From Wenzhouxiangella sp. AB-CW3 (lineage in GTDB: Bacteria > Pseudomonadota > Gammaproteobacteria > Xanthomonadales > Wenzhouxiangellaceae): a DNA stretch of 64,000 bases. This document shows positions 9,144 to 17,104 of this stretch, piece after piece. The DNA lies in assembly GCF_014725735.1 (NCBI RefSeq), contig NZ_CP061368.1, positions 511,225 to 575,224 of the forward strand, given 5' to 3'. A program made the position numbers and the translations under genes. Each line of letters begins with the position of its first letter. Position 1 is the stretch's first letter. The notes beneath the pieces were generated by a model, which searched no databases, had not been told where the DNA came from, and saw only the letters and a program-made list of their open reading frames with translations.

Positions 9144-9864
9144 GGCGGACCTGGCCCAGTCCGCCGAAGCGGCGTTCGCGGTTGGCGAAGTCGGCCAGTG
9201 CTGCCTCGAAGTGTTCCACGCCAAAGTCGGGCCAGAGTACATCGGTGAAATACAGTTCGGTGTAGGCCAGTTCCCAGGGCAGGAAATTCGACAGGCGACG
9301 CTCGCCGCCAGTGCGAATGAACAGGTCGGGCGCCGGCAGCTTGCCCAGGGCCAACTCGGCACCAAAGCGCTCTATATCGATCTGGCTGCTGGACAGCTCT
9401 CCGCGCTCGACGGCAGCGGCCAGGTGGCGGGCGGCCCGTGCGATGTCATCATGGCCGCCGTAGTTCACCGCCACGTTGAGCAACAATGCCTGGTTGTCGG
9501 CGGTCTGCTTTTCGGCCCGCAGCATGCCATCGCGCAAGGCCGGGTTGAAGGCGGACCGGTTGCCTACAAAGCGAATTCGCACCCCGTTTTCATTCAGTTC
9601 CCGCACCTCCCGGTTCAGGGCGCGCAGGAACAGCTCAAGCAGTTTGCGAACCTCGCTTCTCGGGCGCCGCCAGTTCTCGCTGGAAAAAGCGTATACAGTC
9701 AGCAACGGAATGCCGTGCCGGAGCGCTGATTCGATGGTTCGTTTCAGCGCATCACTCCCGGCCTCGTGCCCATCAGTACGCGGGCGCCCCTGGCGGAGCG
9801 CCCAGCGCCCGTTGCCATCCATGATGATGGCGATGTGATGTGGCAATGGGTCGGGAGTGCTCAC
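9136..9864 (-). CDS. uppS: Undecaprenyl diphosphate synthase
   Basis: UppS (IspU) is the cis-prenyltransferase that extends farnesyl diphosphate with isopentenyl units to C55-PP, the lipid carrier for peptidoglycan. The 242-residue protein carries IIMDGNGRWA, with the catalytic Asp at residue 16, and the substrate-binding segments YAFSSENWRRP and FIRTGGERRLSNFLPWE. The start is GTG 9864, three bases after the frr stop. Presence of uppS next to a missing dxr implies that isoprenoid precursors are made by genes elsewhere. Confidence 0.97.
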   Translation of the reverse strand: MSTPDPLPHHIAIIMDGNGRWALRQGRPRTDGHEAGSDALKRTIESALRHGIPLLTVYAFSSENWRRPRSEVRKLLELFLRALNREVRELNENGVRIRFVGNRSAFNPALRDGMLRAEKQTADNQALLLNVAVNYGGHDDIARAARHLAAAVERGELSSSQIDIERFGAELALGKLPAPDLFIRTGGERRLSNFLPWELAYTELYFTDVLWPDFGVEHFEAALADFANRERRFGGLGQVRHA

Positions 9865-9867
9865 CGA

Positions 9868-10425
9868 TCAGATTTCCATCAACTCCTGTTCCTTGCCCGC
9901 AACCAGCTTGTCGACTTCATCGACGTGCTGATCAGTGATCTGCTGGATGAGAGTCTCGCCGCGCCGTACATCGTCCTCGGTCAGCTCCTTGTCCTTGTGG
10001 AAGTCCTTGAGCTGGGTATTGGCGTCACGCCGGATGTTGCGAATGGCGATCTTGGCCTGCTCCCCCTCGGCATGAACGACCTTGGCCAGCTCCTGGCGGC
10101 GTTCCTCGGTCAGCACCGGCAGCGGCACGCGAATATTGGTGCCGGCGGTAGTGGGGTTGAGGCCGAGATCGGAGGTCATGATCGCCTTTTCGATCTTGCC
10201 GATCATGGACCTGTCGAAGGGCACCACGCTCAGGGTGCGGGCATCCTCGACAGTGACATTGGCAGCCTGGTTGAGTGGCACCTCGGACCCGTAGTAGTCC
10301 ACGGTGATATGTTCCAGCAGGCTGGGATGAGCACGTCCGGTGCGAATTCGGGCCAGTTCCGACTTCAGGGCGGTCACACTTTTGCCCATGCGTGCATCGG
10401 CGTCTTTCTTGATGTCATCGAGCAT
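9868..10425 (-). CDS. frr: Ribosome recycling factor
   Basis: RRF splits the post-termination ribosome together with EF-G. It has 185 residues, the standard length, with conserved [13 protein letters not shown] and the [15 protein letters not shown] segment followed by the long helical bundle to the C-terminus. ATG 10425 has GAGGTG just upstream. It lies 73 bases downstream of pyrH and three bases before uppS, inside the translation/envelope operon. Confidence 0.98.
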   Translation of the reverse strand: MLDDIKKDADARMGKSVTALKSELARIRTGRAHPSLLEHITVDYYGSEVPLNQAANVTVEDARTLSVVPFDRSMIGKIEKAIMTSDLGLNPTTAGTNIRVPLPVLTEERRQELAKVVHAEGEQAKIAIRNIRRDANTQLKDFHKDKELTEDDVRRGETLIQQITDQHVDEVDKLVAGKEQELMEI

Positions 10426-10498
10426 GAATCACCTCGTTATATGCGTTCAGCGTCAGTTGGGAGCGGGTACTGGCCGCAGATTGTAGCCGGCCCGGACT

Positions 10499-11215
10499 TC
10501 AGCTGACCAGCGTGCCGACGTGTTCGCCGCGAATGACCCGGCCCAGCTCCCCGGCACGACTGAGGTTGACGATCCGAATCGGCATCGACTGATCGCGGCA
10601 CAGCACGATGGCGTTCGTGTCCATGACTTCGAGCTTGCGCTCGATGACCTCGTCGTAGGTAATGCGGTCATAGCGCGTGGCATCGGCATTCTTGACCGGA
10701 TCGTCGGTGTAGATGCCGTCAACCTTGGTGGCCTTGATCATCAGGTCGGCGCCGATTTCGATGGCGCGCAGGCTGGCCGCCGTGTCGGTGGTGAAAAACG
10801 GATTGCCGGTGCCGGCAGCAAAGATGACGGCGCGACCTTTCTGAAGATGGCGCACGGCGCGCCTGCGGATATAGTCCTCGCAGACCTCGCGCACCGAAAT
10901 GGCCGACATGACGCGGGTGGTTACGCCGGCCCGTTCCAGTGCGTCCTGAAGCCCCAGGGCATTCATGACCGTGGCCAGCATGCCCATGTGATCGCCGGTG
11001 ATGCGATCGATGCCGGAAGCGGCCAGGCCCTTGCCTCGGAAGATGTTGCCGCCCCCGATGACTACGCCGATCTGGACGCCGGCACCGACCACCTCGGCCA
11101 CTTCGCGGGCGATCCGCGAACTGACCTTGGGGTCGATGCCGTAGTCGAGTTCACCCAGCAGGGCCTCGCCGCTGATCTTGAGGAGGACGCGTTTATAGCC
11201 GTTGGTCTCGTTCAC
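10499..11215 (-). CDS. pyrH: Uridylate kinase
   Basis: PyrH phosphorylates UMP to UDP. Its activity is normally controlled by GTP and UTP, so it links nucleotide supply to growth. The 238-residue amino-acid-kinase fold shows [14 protein letters not shown] at the N-terminus, GGGNIFRG, and [17 protein letters not shown]. The start is GTG 11215, supported by a strong AAGGAG seven bases upstream. It follows tsf by 48 bases. Confidence 0.98.
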   Translation of the reverse strand: MNETNGYKRVLLKISGEALLGELDYGIDPKVSSRIAREVAEVVGAGVQIGVVIGGGNIFRGKGLAASGIDRITGDHMGMLATVMNALGLQDALERAGVTTRVMSAISVREVCEDYIRRRAVRHLQKGRAVIFAAGTGNPFFTTDTAASLRAIEIGADLMIKATKVDGIYTDDPVKNADATRYDRITYDEVIERKLEVMDTNAIVLCRDQSMPIRIVNLSRAGELGRVIRGEHVGTLVS

Positions 11216-11263
11216 TGTCAGTCTCCTTGCAAGGCGTGCCGGGTGGTTGGAGTCATTGTCGGC

Positions 11264-12130
11264 TCAGTTGCCGCGGGCCTGCTCCATCACTTCGGCGGCA
11301 AAATCGGCTTCTTCCTTTTCGATGCCTTCACCAACCTCCAGGCGAACAAAGCCGGAGACGCTGGCGCCCTGGCCCGAGAGCAGTTTGCCGACCGTGACAT
11401 CGCCGTCCTTGACGAACGGCTGTCCGGTCAGGGTGATTTCGGCCAGGTGCTTCTTCAGCCGTCCGGTGACCATCTTCTCGATGATTTCCGGGGGCTTGCC
11501 GCTGTCTTCGGCCTGGGCCACCAGGACCTGCTTTTCTTTCTCGATCACGTCGGCCGGAACATCCTCGGCGTCGCGGTAGGCCGGGTTGAGCGCGGCGACA
11601 TGCATGGCAATGTCGCGCGCCAGCGCTTCATCGGCACCTTCAACACCGACCAGCACGCCGATGCGCCCACCGTGGATGTAGGCACCCAGGGCGCCATCGG
11701 ACTTCATGTGGGCCATGCGACGAACCTGGATATTCTCACCCAGCTTGGCCACCAGCTGCTGACGCGTATCCTCCACTGACTGGCCGCCGTCCAGGTCGGC
11801 CTGGAGCAGCGCGTCGACCTCGTCGTGGTCCAGCGCCAGTTCGGCTACCTGGTCGGCGAAGCGGCGGAAGTTGTCGTCCTTGGCGACAAAGTCGGTTTCG
11901 CAGTTGATCTCGACCAGAACGGCCTGGTCACCGCGCGATGCGGAGACCACAACGCCCTCGGCCGCGACCCGTCCGGACTTCTTGTCGGCCTTGGCCAGGC
12001 CGGACTTGCGCAGGTGTTCGATGGCGGCATCCATGTCGCCGCCGGTTTCGACCAGCGCCTTCTTGCACTCCATCATGCCGGCGCCGGTGCGCTCACGCAA
12101 TTCCTTGACTTGTGCTGCAGTAATGCTCAT
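11264..12130 (-). CDS. tsf: Elongation factor Ts
   Basis: EF-Ts is the nucleotide-exchange factor for EF-Tu. From ATG 12130 ([16 protein letters not shown]) it has 288 residues. It includes the [12 protein letters not shown] helix of the UBA-like N-domain, the [13 protein letters not shown] motif that contacts EF-Tu, and two core subdomains. AGGAG lies 11 bases upstream. The frame is open further upstream but only as non-conserved sequence. It forms the usual pair with rpsB. Confidence 0.98.
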   Translation of the reverse strand: MSITAAQVKELRERTGAGMMECKKALVETGGDMDAAIEHLRKSGLAKADKKSGRVAAEGVVVSASRGDQAVLVEINCETDFVAKDDNFRRFADQVAELALDHDEVDALLQADLDGGQSVEDTRQQLVAKLGENIQVRRMAHMKSDGALGAYIHGGRIGVLVGVEGADEALARDIAMHVAALNPAYRDAEDVPADVIEKEKQVLVAQAEDSGKPPEIIEKMVTGRLKKHLAEITLTGQPFVKDGDVTVGKLLSGQGASVSGFVRLEVGEGIEKEEADFAAEVMEQARGN

Positions 12131-12161
12131 TGCTGTTCGGGCTCCTTGCAGATTCGGTGGA

Positions 12162-13202
12162 TCAGGACTCGTCGCCGTCATCGGACTTGGCTGCGGTTTT
12201 CTTGGCGGCTTTTTTCTTGGTCGCCTTCTTTTTGGCGGCTTTCTTCTTGCTCACCTTCTTGGGGGCAGCGTCCGCTTCCGGCTCGGCCTTGGCTTCGGTC
12301 TCGTCGGCGGCAGCGGCTTCGGCTTCTGGTGCGGGCTCGGCCTCGGCCTCATCCTTGCCCTCGGCCGGCTTGGCGGCAGCCTTCTTCTTGGCGGTTTTCT
12401 TGGTCGCCTTGGTGGTTTTCTTCTTGGCCGTCTTCTTGCTGGCCGGCTTCGATTCGATCGGGTTGCCTTCCTCGTCGAGCTCGACAAACTCGTCGTCGTT
12501 GCCGTCTTCCGGCAGCGGGGCCGAGGCGCGGCCTTCCAGAATGGCATCGGCAGCCAACTGGGCGTAGAGACGAATGGCGCGAATGGCATCGTCGTTGCCC
12601 GGGATCACGTAGTCGATCTTGTCGGGGTTGTGGTTGGTGTCCACCACGGCCACGACGGGAATGCCCAGCTTGCGGGCTTCCTTGATGGCAATGTCCTCGT
12701 GGCCGACATCGATGACGAACATCGCGTCGGGCAGGGCATTCATGTCCTTGATGCCGCCGAGGCTGCGCTCGAGCTTGTCACGCTCGCGCGTCAGTTCCAG
12801 AACTTCCTTCTTGACCAGTTTCTCGAAGGTGCCGTCGGTCTCCATCTCCTCCAGTTCCTTGAGGCGGTTGATGGAGCCACGCACGGTACGGAAGTTGGTC
12901 ATCATGCCGCCAAGCCAGCGGTGCGAAACGTACGGCATGCCGCAGCGCTGGGCTTCCTCGGCAATTGACTGGCTGGCTGCGCGCTTGGTGCCGACGAACA
13001 TGATCGTGCCGCGACGGCTGGCCATGCGGCTGAGGAAATCGAGCGATTCCTTGAGCAGCGGCAGGGTTTCTTCGAGGTTGATGATGTGGATCTTGCCACG
13101 GGCGCCAAAGATGTAGGGTTCCATCTTCGGGTTCCAGTAGCGGGTCTGGTGACCGAAATGCACGCCGGCTTCAAGCATCTGGCGCATGGTGACATTGGGC
13201 AT
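12162..13202 (-). CDS. rpsB: 30S ribosomal protein S2 with a long Lys/Ala-rich C-terminal extension
   Basis: S2 is a late-binding 30S protein needed for S1 attachment. The first 235 or so residues match the family ([34 protein letters not shown], and [14 protein letters not shown] near the end). The start is ATG 13202 with AAGGAG seven bases upstream. E. coli S2 is about 241 residues; this product is 346. The extra part is a lysine/alanine-rich block (repeats like KKTAKK and [10 protein letters not shown]), then an acidic Glu/Ala block, then a second basic block ([19 protein letters not shown]). It resembles histone-H1-like tails. The tail is in frame with normal codon use, so a sequencing error is unlikely. 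Confidence 0.96.
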   Translation of the reverse strand: MPNVTMRQMLEAGVHFGHQTRYWNPKMEPYIFGARGKIHIINLEETLPLLKESLDFLSRMASRRGTIMFVGTKRAASQSIAEEAQRCGMPYVSHRWLGGMMTNFRTVRGSINRLKELEEMETDGTFEKLVKKEVLELTRERDKLERSLGGIKDMNALPDAMFVIDVGHEDIAIKEARKLGIPVVAVVDTNHNPDKIDYVIPGNDDAIRAIRLYAQLAADAILEGRASAPLPEDGNDDEFVELDEEGNPIESKPASKKTAKKKTTKATKKTAKKKAAAKPAEGKDEAEAEPAPEAEAAAADETEAKAEPEADAAPKKVSKKKAAKKKATKKKAAKKTAAKSDDGDES

Positions 13203-13396
13203 GGTAATGCTCCTTTTTCCAGGGACGCAGCGCCACCCCGTCGAATACGGGTGGAATCGGAGAAGCGCATTGTCCGGGGTTTTGGCCTCCGCTGATCCCA
13301 TGCGACCATCCGCAACCCCAAGGCCCGGACAACCCCGCCGCATGTGCCGACCAGCGTGTGTTTTTGGTTTGCCACGCCAAGGTTGGCGGGCAAATC
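13203..13396 (-). promoter_or_regulatory. rpsB 5' leader, possible autoregulatory RNA
   Basis: About 190 transcribed bases precede rpsB if the promoter at 13403-13432 is correct. A stem can form between TTGTCCGGG-like sequence at 13270-13278 and its complement at 13324-13332. Gammaproteobacterial rpsB-tsf operons are known to be repressed by S2 through their leader RNA. I infer, but cannot show, that this leader does the same. No open frame is visible here. Confidence 0.35.
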
Positions 13397-13402
13397 CGGA
13401 CT

Positions 13403-13432
13403 ATTGTACCGGAAATCGGAGGGTTGGGGCAA
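13403..13432 (-). promoter_or_regulatory. Candidate sigma-70 promoter for rpsB-tsf
   Basis: Read on the minus strand, TTGCCC (13432-13427) and TACAAT (13408-13403) are separated by 18 bases. This is a fair match to the -35/-10 consensus and is correctly placed to drive the rpsB-led operon. Confidence 0.5.
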
Positions 13433-13457
13433 TGGGGAAGGGGGTGAGTGGGAAGAG

Positions 13458-13655
13458 TGAAGTGTGAAGTGTGAAGTGTGAAGTGTGAAGTGTGAAGTGT
13501 TAAGTGTTAAGTGTTAAGTGTTAAGAAACAGTGAGTTGGCGTCGGGTCGGCACCTAACACCTAACACCCAACACCACCTCCTCTCGCCGCAAGCCAGACC
13601 GGCCGGACCTCCCCCACCCCATCCGCAAGCCCGCCCCTTCACACTTCACACTAAC
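13458..13655. repeat. Heptanucleotide fold-back repeat, copy A
   Basis: Six perfect tandem copies of TGAAGTG (13458-13499) run into three copies of TTAAGTG (13500-13520). After a short spacer, the reverse-complement type follows: CACCTAA heptads at 13551-13575 and CTTCACACTTCACAC at 13637-13651, the latter preceded by CCGCAAGCCCG. The layout and sequence match the element at 46990-47200. It fills most of the 534-bp gene-free gap between divergent rpsB and mscS (13203-13736); the rest holds the rpsB leader and promoter. Confidence 0.85.
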
Positions 13656-13736
13656 CCCCCCCCATTTGGCAGCCCCCGCCAATTCCGTTAACTTATCCGT
13701 ATCCGGCAAAACAATTGCCCGACCGAGGGAGCAGGC

Positions 13737-14885
13737 ATGAACGAGGGAAACGATATCCAGCTGACCGAGAGTCCGGAATGGCTGCCGGGATGGCTGGAGG
13801 GGAGTTGGGATCTTCTGGCCGCGTTCCCCTTGATGCTGTCTCTGGCGATTGTGATTGTCGGTGTCGGTCTGGCGATCATCGGCCGCGCCATCGTGCTGCA
13901 TTCCGGGGCCAGGCTGACCTCTCGCACCAGTGCCAGTCTGGATCAGAAGCTGCTGCGTATTGCGGCCAACGTGGCCGCCTTGATAGTGGCCTACCTGGCC
14001 GTGGTCCTGGCCGTCCAGGTCCTGGGGCTGCCAGAGCGTGTCGAGCAGATCATTGTTCGCATTCTGCTTAGCCTGCTGATTCTGCGGTTGATGAAATCGG
14101 CCATGCGCGCGGCTCACGTCGGCCTGGAAATTCTCAGCCTGGTGCGCGACCGCTTCGCCATTGTCGAGGAGCGCACCATTCCGCTGTTCGACCTGGTGCT
14201 GACGGTGATCATCATCGCCATCGCGGCCTATGCCCTGCTGCAGGTGTGGAATATCGACGCCACGGCCTGGTTGGCCTCGGCCGGCGTCATCGGCATTGCG
14301 GTGGGTTTTGCCGCCCGCGACACCCTGGCCAACTTGTTCGCCGGATTCTTCATCATTGCCGATGCACCCTACAAGCTGGGGGACTACATCGTACTGGACA
14401 CCGGCGACCGCGGCGAAATCACCAAGGTGGGCATTCGCTCGACCCGCCTGCTCACCCGCGATGATGTCGAGATCACCGTGCCCAACTCCGAGATGGCCAA
14501 TGCCAAGATCTACAACGAGTCGGGCGGGCGCTGGGTCAAGTTCCGTATTCGGCTCAAAGTTGGGGTGGCCTATGGGTCGGACGTCGATCAGGTCGTTGAC
14601 TTGCTGGTGCGCGTGGCTGGCGAACACGACACGGTCTGCAAGGACCCCGACCCGCGAGTTCGCATGCGAGGATTCGGCGATTCCAGCCTGGATTTCGAGC
14701 TGCTTTGCTGGGTCGATCACCCGGCCGACCGCGGACGGGTTACGCACGAGCTCTACATGCAGATATACAAGGAGCTCAACCGGGAAGGCATAGAGATCCC
14801 GTTCCCGCAGCGCGATGTCTGGATGCGCGATTCGGGTCAACCAGCCACGGTGGAAGCTACCGACCCCCATCGAGCTCAAACCTGA
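13737..14885 (+). CDS. MscS-family mechanosensitive channel
   Basis: Small-conductance mechanosensitive channels open under membrane tension and release solutes in hypo-osmotic shock. This 382-residue protein has membrane segments near residues 30-50, 75-97, 104-120 and 150-170. These are followed by the pore-lining helix and beta-domain entry (ASAGVIGIAVGFAARD, NLFAGFFIIAD, KLGDYI), the MscS signature at 180-218. A soluble cytoplasmic domain with VPNSEMANAKIYN follows. ATG 13737 has GAGGGAG upstream. The last 29 bases overlap the convergent sigma factor gene. Confidence 0.93.
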   Translation: MNEGNDIQLTESPEWLPGWLEGSWDLLAAFPLMLSLAIVIVGVGLAIIGRAIVLHSGARLTSRTSASLDQKLLRIAANVAALIVAYLAVVLAVQVLGLPERVEQIIVRILLSLLILRLMKSAMRAAHVGLEILSLVRDRFAIVEERTIPLFDLVLTVIIIAIAAYALLQVWNIDATAWLASAGVIGIAVGFAARDTLANLFAGFFIIADAPYKLGDYIVLDTGDRGEITKVGIRSTRLLTRDDVEITVPNSEMANAKIYNESGGRWVKFRIRLKVGVAYGSDVDQVVDLLVRVAGEHDTVCKDPDPRVRMRGFGDSSLDFELLCWVDHPADRGRVTHELYMQIYKELNREGIEIPFPQRDVWMRDSGQPATVEATDPHRAQT

Positions 14886-15474
14886 GCCAGGCATTGGCGC
14901 GTTGCAATTGACGCTGTACCGTTCTGCGTGACACGCCGGTCAGTTCTGCCAGTTCGTCAGTGGAATAGCCGGCAAAGAAGCGGGCGGACACCAGCACGCT
15001 CAACTGCTCATCCATCTCGCCCAGGCGCTCGATCGCAGCCTCCATGTCCAGCACGCGGGCCGCGTCTTCGTGGCTGGCCGCCACCTGGCTCTCGTCGAGC
15101 TCGATGTGAATGGCATTGCCACCGCGCTTCTGTGCAAGGTGGCGCCGGGCATGGTCGACGATAATCTGACGAATGGCGATCGCCATCAGGCGCATCAGGT
15201 GCTGACGGTTGCTGATGGATGACTGGGCGTCCTCTCGAAAGACTTTCAGGAAAGCTTCATTGACCAGCGCGGTGGTACGCAGGGTTTCGCCTGCCTGCAT
15301 CTGGTAGCGTTGGAAATGGGCCAGCCGGTGAATGTCCTCGTAGACCACCTCGGCCAGGCGCTCCAGCGAACCGGAGCCACTGCCCAGCCGCTCGAGTAGC
15401 TGGGTAACCTGGGTCCGGTGATCGTCATCTTGCCTGTTCATGTTGTAGGCCCGGCTTCCGGGATCGTGGGCCAT
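14857..15474 (-). CDS. ECF-type RNA polymerase sigma factor (TIGR02999-like)
   Basis: The 205 residues contain sigma region 2 (LRTTALVNEAFLKVF, the TIGR02999-group hallmark, then RQHLMRLMAIAIRQIIVDHARR). Region 4 has a helix-turn-helix, FAGYSTDELAELTGVSRRTV, near the C-terminus. It would direct RNA polymerase to a dedicated promoter set. No anti-sigma gene is adjacent; the next gene on the strand is an exported flavoprotein. The start could be ATG 15474 (AGGA about 12 bases upstream) or ATG 15441 (MNRQDDDH). The 3' end overlaps mscS on the opposite strand. Confidence 0.85.
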   Translation of the reverse strand: MAHDPGSRAYNMNRQDDDHRTQVTQLLERLGSGSGSLERLAEVVYEDIHRLAHFQRYQMQAGETLRTTALVNEAFLKVFREDAQSSISNRQHLMRLMAIAIRQIIVDHARRHLAQKRGGNAIHIELDESQVAASHEDAARVLDMEAAIERLGEMDEQLSVLVSARFFAGYSTDELAELTGVSRRTVQRQLQRANAWLRFELDGGR

Positions 15475-15507
15475 TCAGAATAGCATCCTGCCTGCTCGTG
15501 GCTCTGC

Positions 15508-17022
15508 TCACCAGGACGCCCGGGCATGTTGGCGCGACATGGCCTGGTTCACCTCGGCGGCTGCACGAACGCCCGAGCGCAGGGCGCCCTCGATGGTGGC
15601 ACTGAGAATCGAGGTGTGCTCTCCGGCGAAGTGTACCCGTCCGTGGGCCTGGCCAAGAGCCGGCAGGTATCGGCTGATCTGGCCCGGTGCGGGTACCGAG
15701 TAGGCGCCAAGGGCATGGGGGTCGCCGCCCCAGTGCAGGTGGAATCCCTCGCCGGCGTGATCGCGAACCTGCGGGTGAACCTTTTCGATCTGACCGAGCA
15801 CGTAGTCGACCAGTCCGTCTCCCCGGTCGATGAGCGGTTGCGACCCGCCACCTCGCACGTGACTTTCGAGCACGGCCGATGTGTCCGCACTACCGGCACG
15901 CGAGTAGGGCTGCACGGCTACTTCCTCGATCGGCAGGTCGGTCATCGCCGTGCCCGCCACGCCCTCGTCATACCAGAATCCCCGATCAACCTCGAAATAG
16001 GTGCGCACGGTGTCGGCATAGTCAATGCCCTCGATCGCCGTGCGCTGGGCCCGGGGCAGGGCCGGGCTGAAATCGAATCCGCGAACGACCGGTGCCGGCG
16101 CCGTGCACACGATGTGGTCGCATTCGAACGTGACGGCATCATCACCGTGCCGGGCATGGACCCTTGCGCCGGATTCGTCCTGTTCGATGGCCATTGCCTC
16201 GTGCCCGTAGTGAATCTTGCCCTGCATGTGCTCGGCCAGGGCGCGCGGCAGGCGGTCGTTGCCGCCGGCGATCAGGAACGGGGCGCCGGCGCCGAACAGG
16301 CCGAAACTGGACATGGCAGAGGCCAGCATCGATCCGGAATCGATGAAAGCACCGAACCATTGCGTGGCGCCGACCAGCGCCACGGCCCCTGCAGATGCCC
16401 CGTTTTCACGCATGAACTCGGCCAGGGTCATCTGGTCGAGTGCCAGCATGGGGTCATCCCGCCAGCGGGTCTCGTCGCTGATGCCCTCGGGCAGGTGTTC
16501 GAGGATGTAGCGCTCGACGACACCCTGCGGCCCCAGCTTTCTCTCCTCTTCGGTCAGTTCAAAGGGCCACTCGGGCGGATTGGACGGATCGAGCACGATC
16601 CGCTCTCCGCGCAGATGGAAGAGCGGCTTGAGCTCGGGCATGGCCCAGTCGGCCCGTTCCAGCCCCAGCTCGTCGATATAGCGGTTGGCCACCGTATAGC
16701 TGGAGGACAGGGCAACGGCGCCGGCTTCGGCATGCAGGCCATCGGAAAAGGGATCGCGCAGCGTATGAACGCGCCCGCCCGGTCGGTCGCGGGCCTCGAC
16801 GATATCGACCCGGTGCCCGGCGGCTTCCAGTTCACGTGCCGCCGCCAGGCCGGCCATGCCGGCACCGATGACAACGATACGTGCCTGACCATTGCCATTT
16901 CTTCCGCTCGCCACCAGCGTGCCGGGCAGGAGCAGGCCGCCCGCGACCAGCCCGGCCCCGATGGTGGCCTGCTTGAGAAATCGACGCCGGTCCCTCTCGA
17001 AAACGATCCGTTGCCTGGCCAT
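15508..17022 (-). CDS. Tat-exported flavin monoamine oxidase family protein
   Basis: The 504-residue protein starts with a twin-arginine signal (DRRRFLKQATIG, residues 11-22, then a hydrophobic stretch), so it should be exported folded with its FAD. The Rossmann motif VIGAGMAGLAAA (51-62) and ARDRPGGRVHTL (77-88) are typical of the amine oxidase/phytoene desaturase superfamily. Near the C-terminus GRVHFAGEHTS is the second FAD-binding segment. The substrate is unknown; a primary or polyamine is possible. ATG 17022 has GGAGGGAG just upstream, and a CRP-like palindrome lies 20 bases before the start. Confidence 0.88.
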   Translation of the reverse strand: MARQRIVFERDRRRFLKQATIGAGLVAGGLLLPGTLVASGRNGNGQARIVVIGAGMAGLAAARELEAAGHRVDIVEARDRPGGRVHTLRDPFSDGLHAEAGAVALSSSYTVANRYIDELGLERADWAMPELKPLFHLRGERIVLDPSNPPEWPFELTEEERKLGPQGVVERYILEHLPEGISDETRWRDDPMLALDQMTLAEFMRENGASAGAVALVGATQWFGAFIDSGSMLASAMSSFGLFGAGAPFLIAGGNDRLPRALAEHMQGKIHYGHEAMAIEQDESGARVHARHGDDAVTFECDHIVCTAPAPVVRGFDFSPALPRAQRTAIEGIDYADTVRTYFEVDRGFWYDEGVAGTAMTDLPIEEVAVQPYSRAGSADTSAVLESHVRGGGSQPLIDRGDGLVDYVLGQIEKVHPQVRDHAGEGFHLHWGGDPHALGAYSVPAPGQISRYLPALGQAHGRVHFAGEHTSILSATIEGALRSGVRAAAEVNQAMSRQHARASW

Positions 17023-17041
17023 GCTCCCTCCAGCCTCAAGG

Positions 17042-17057
17042 TGTGATGTGCATCACG
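17042..17057. promoter_or_regulatory. CRP/CLP-like binding site
   Basis: TGTGATGTGCATCACG matches the CRP consensus TGTGA-N6-TCACA at nine of ten conserved positions. It is centred about 27 bases upstream of the flavin oxidase ATG, which would place it over or downstream of the core promoter and suggests repression or a nearby start site. The crp gene is not in this window. Confidence 0.5.
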
Positions 17058-17104
17058 CATCCTAGCAAGCCGGTCCTGCTCGCGCCAGTGATCACATATG
17101 TCTG

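Noticed and set aside
13458-13525. Tandem array considered as a CRISPR
   Set aside because: Units are 7 bp with no unique spacers and no cas genes nearby.
13554-14894. A 446-codon minus-strand frame opposite mscS
   Set aside because: Its sequence is low-complexity Gly/His/Gln/Asp and runs into the heptad repeats; mscS on the plus strand has all family motifs.
15526-17046. A 506-codon plus-strand frame opposite the flavin oxidase
   Set aside because: Mirror-frame shadow; no ribosome site or domain, while the minus-strand protein has Tat and FAD motifs.
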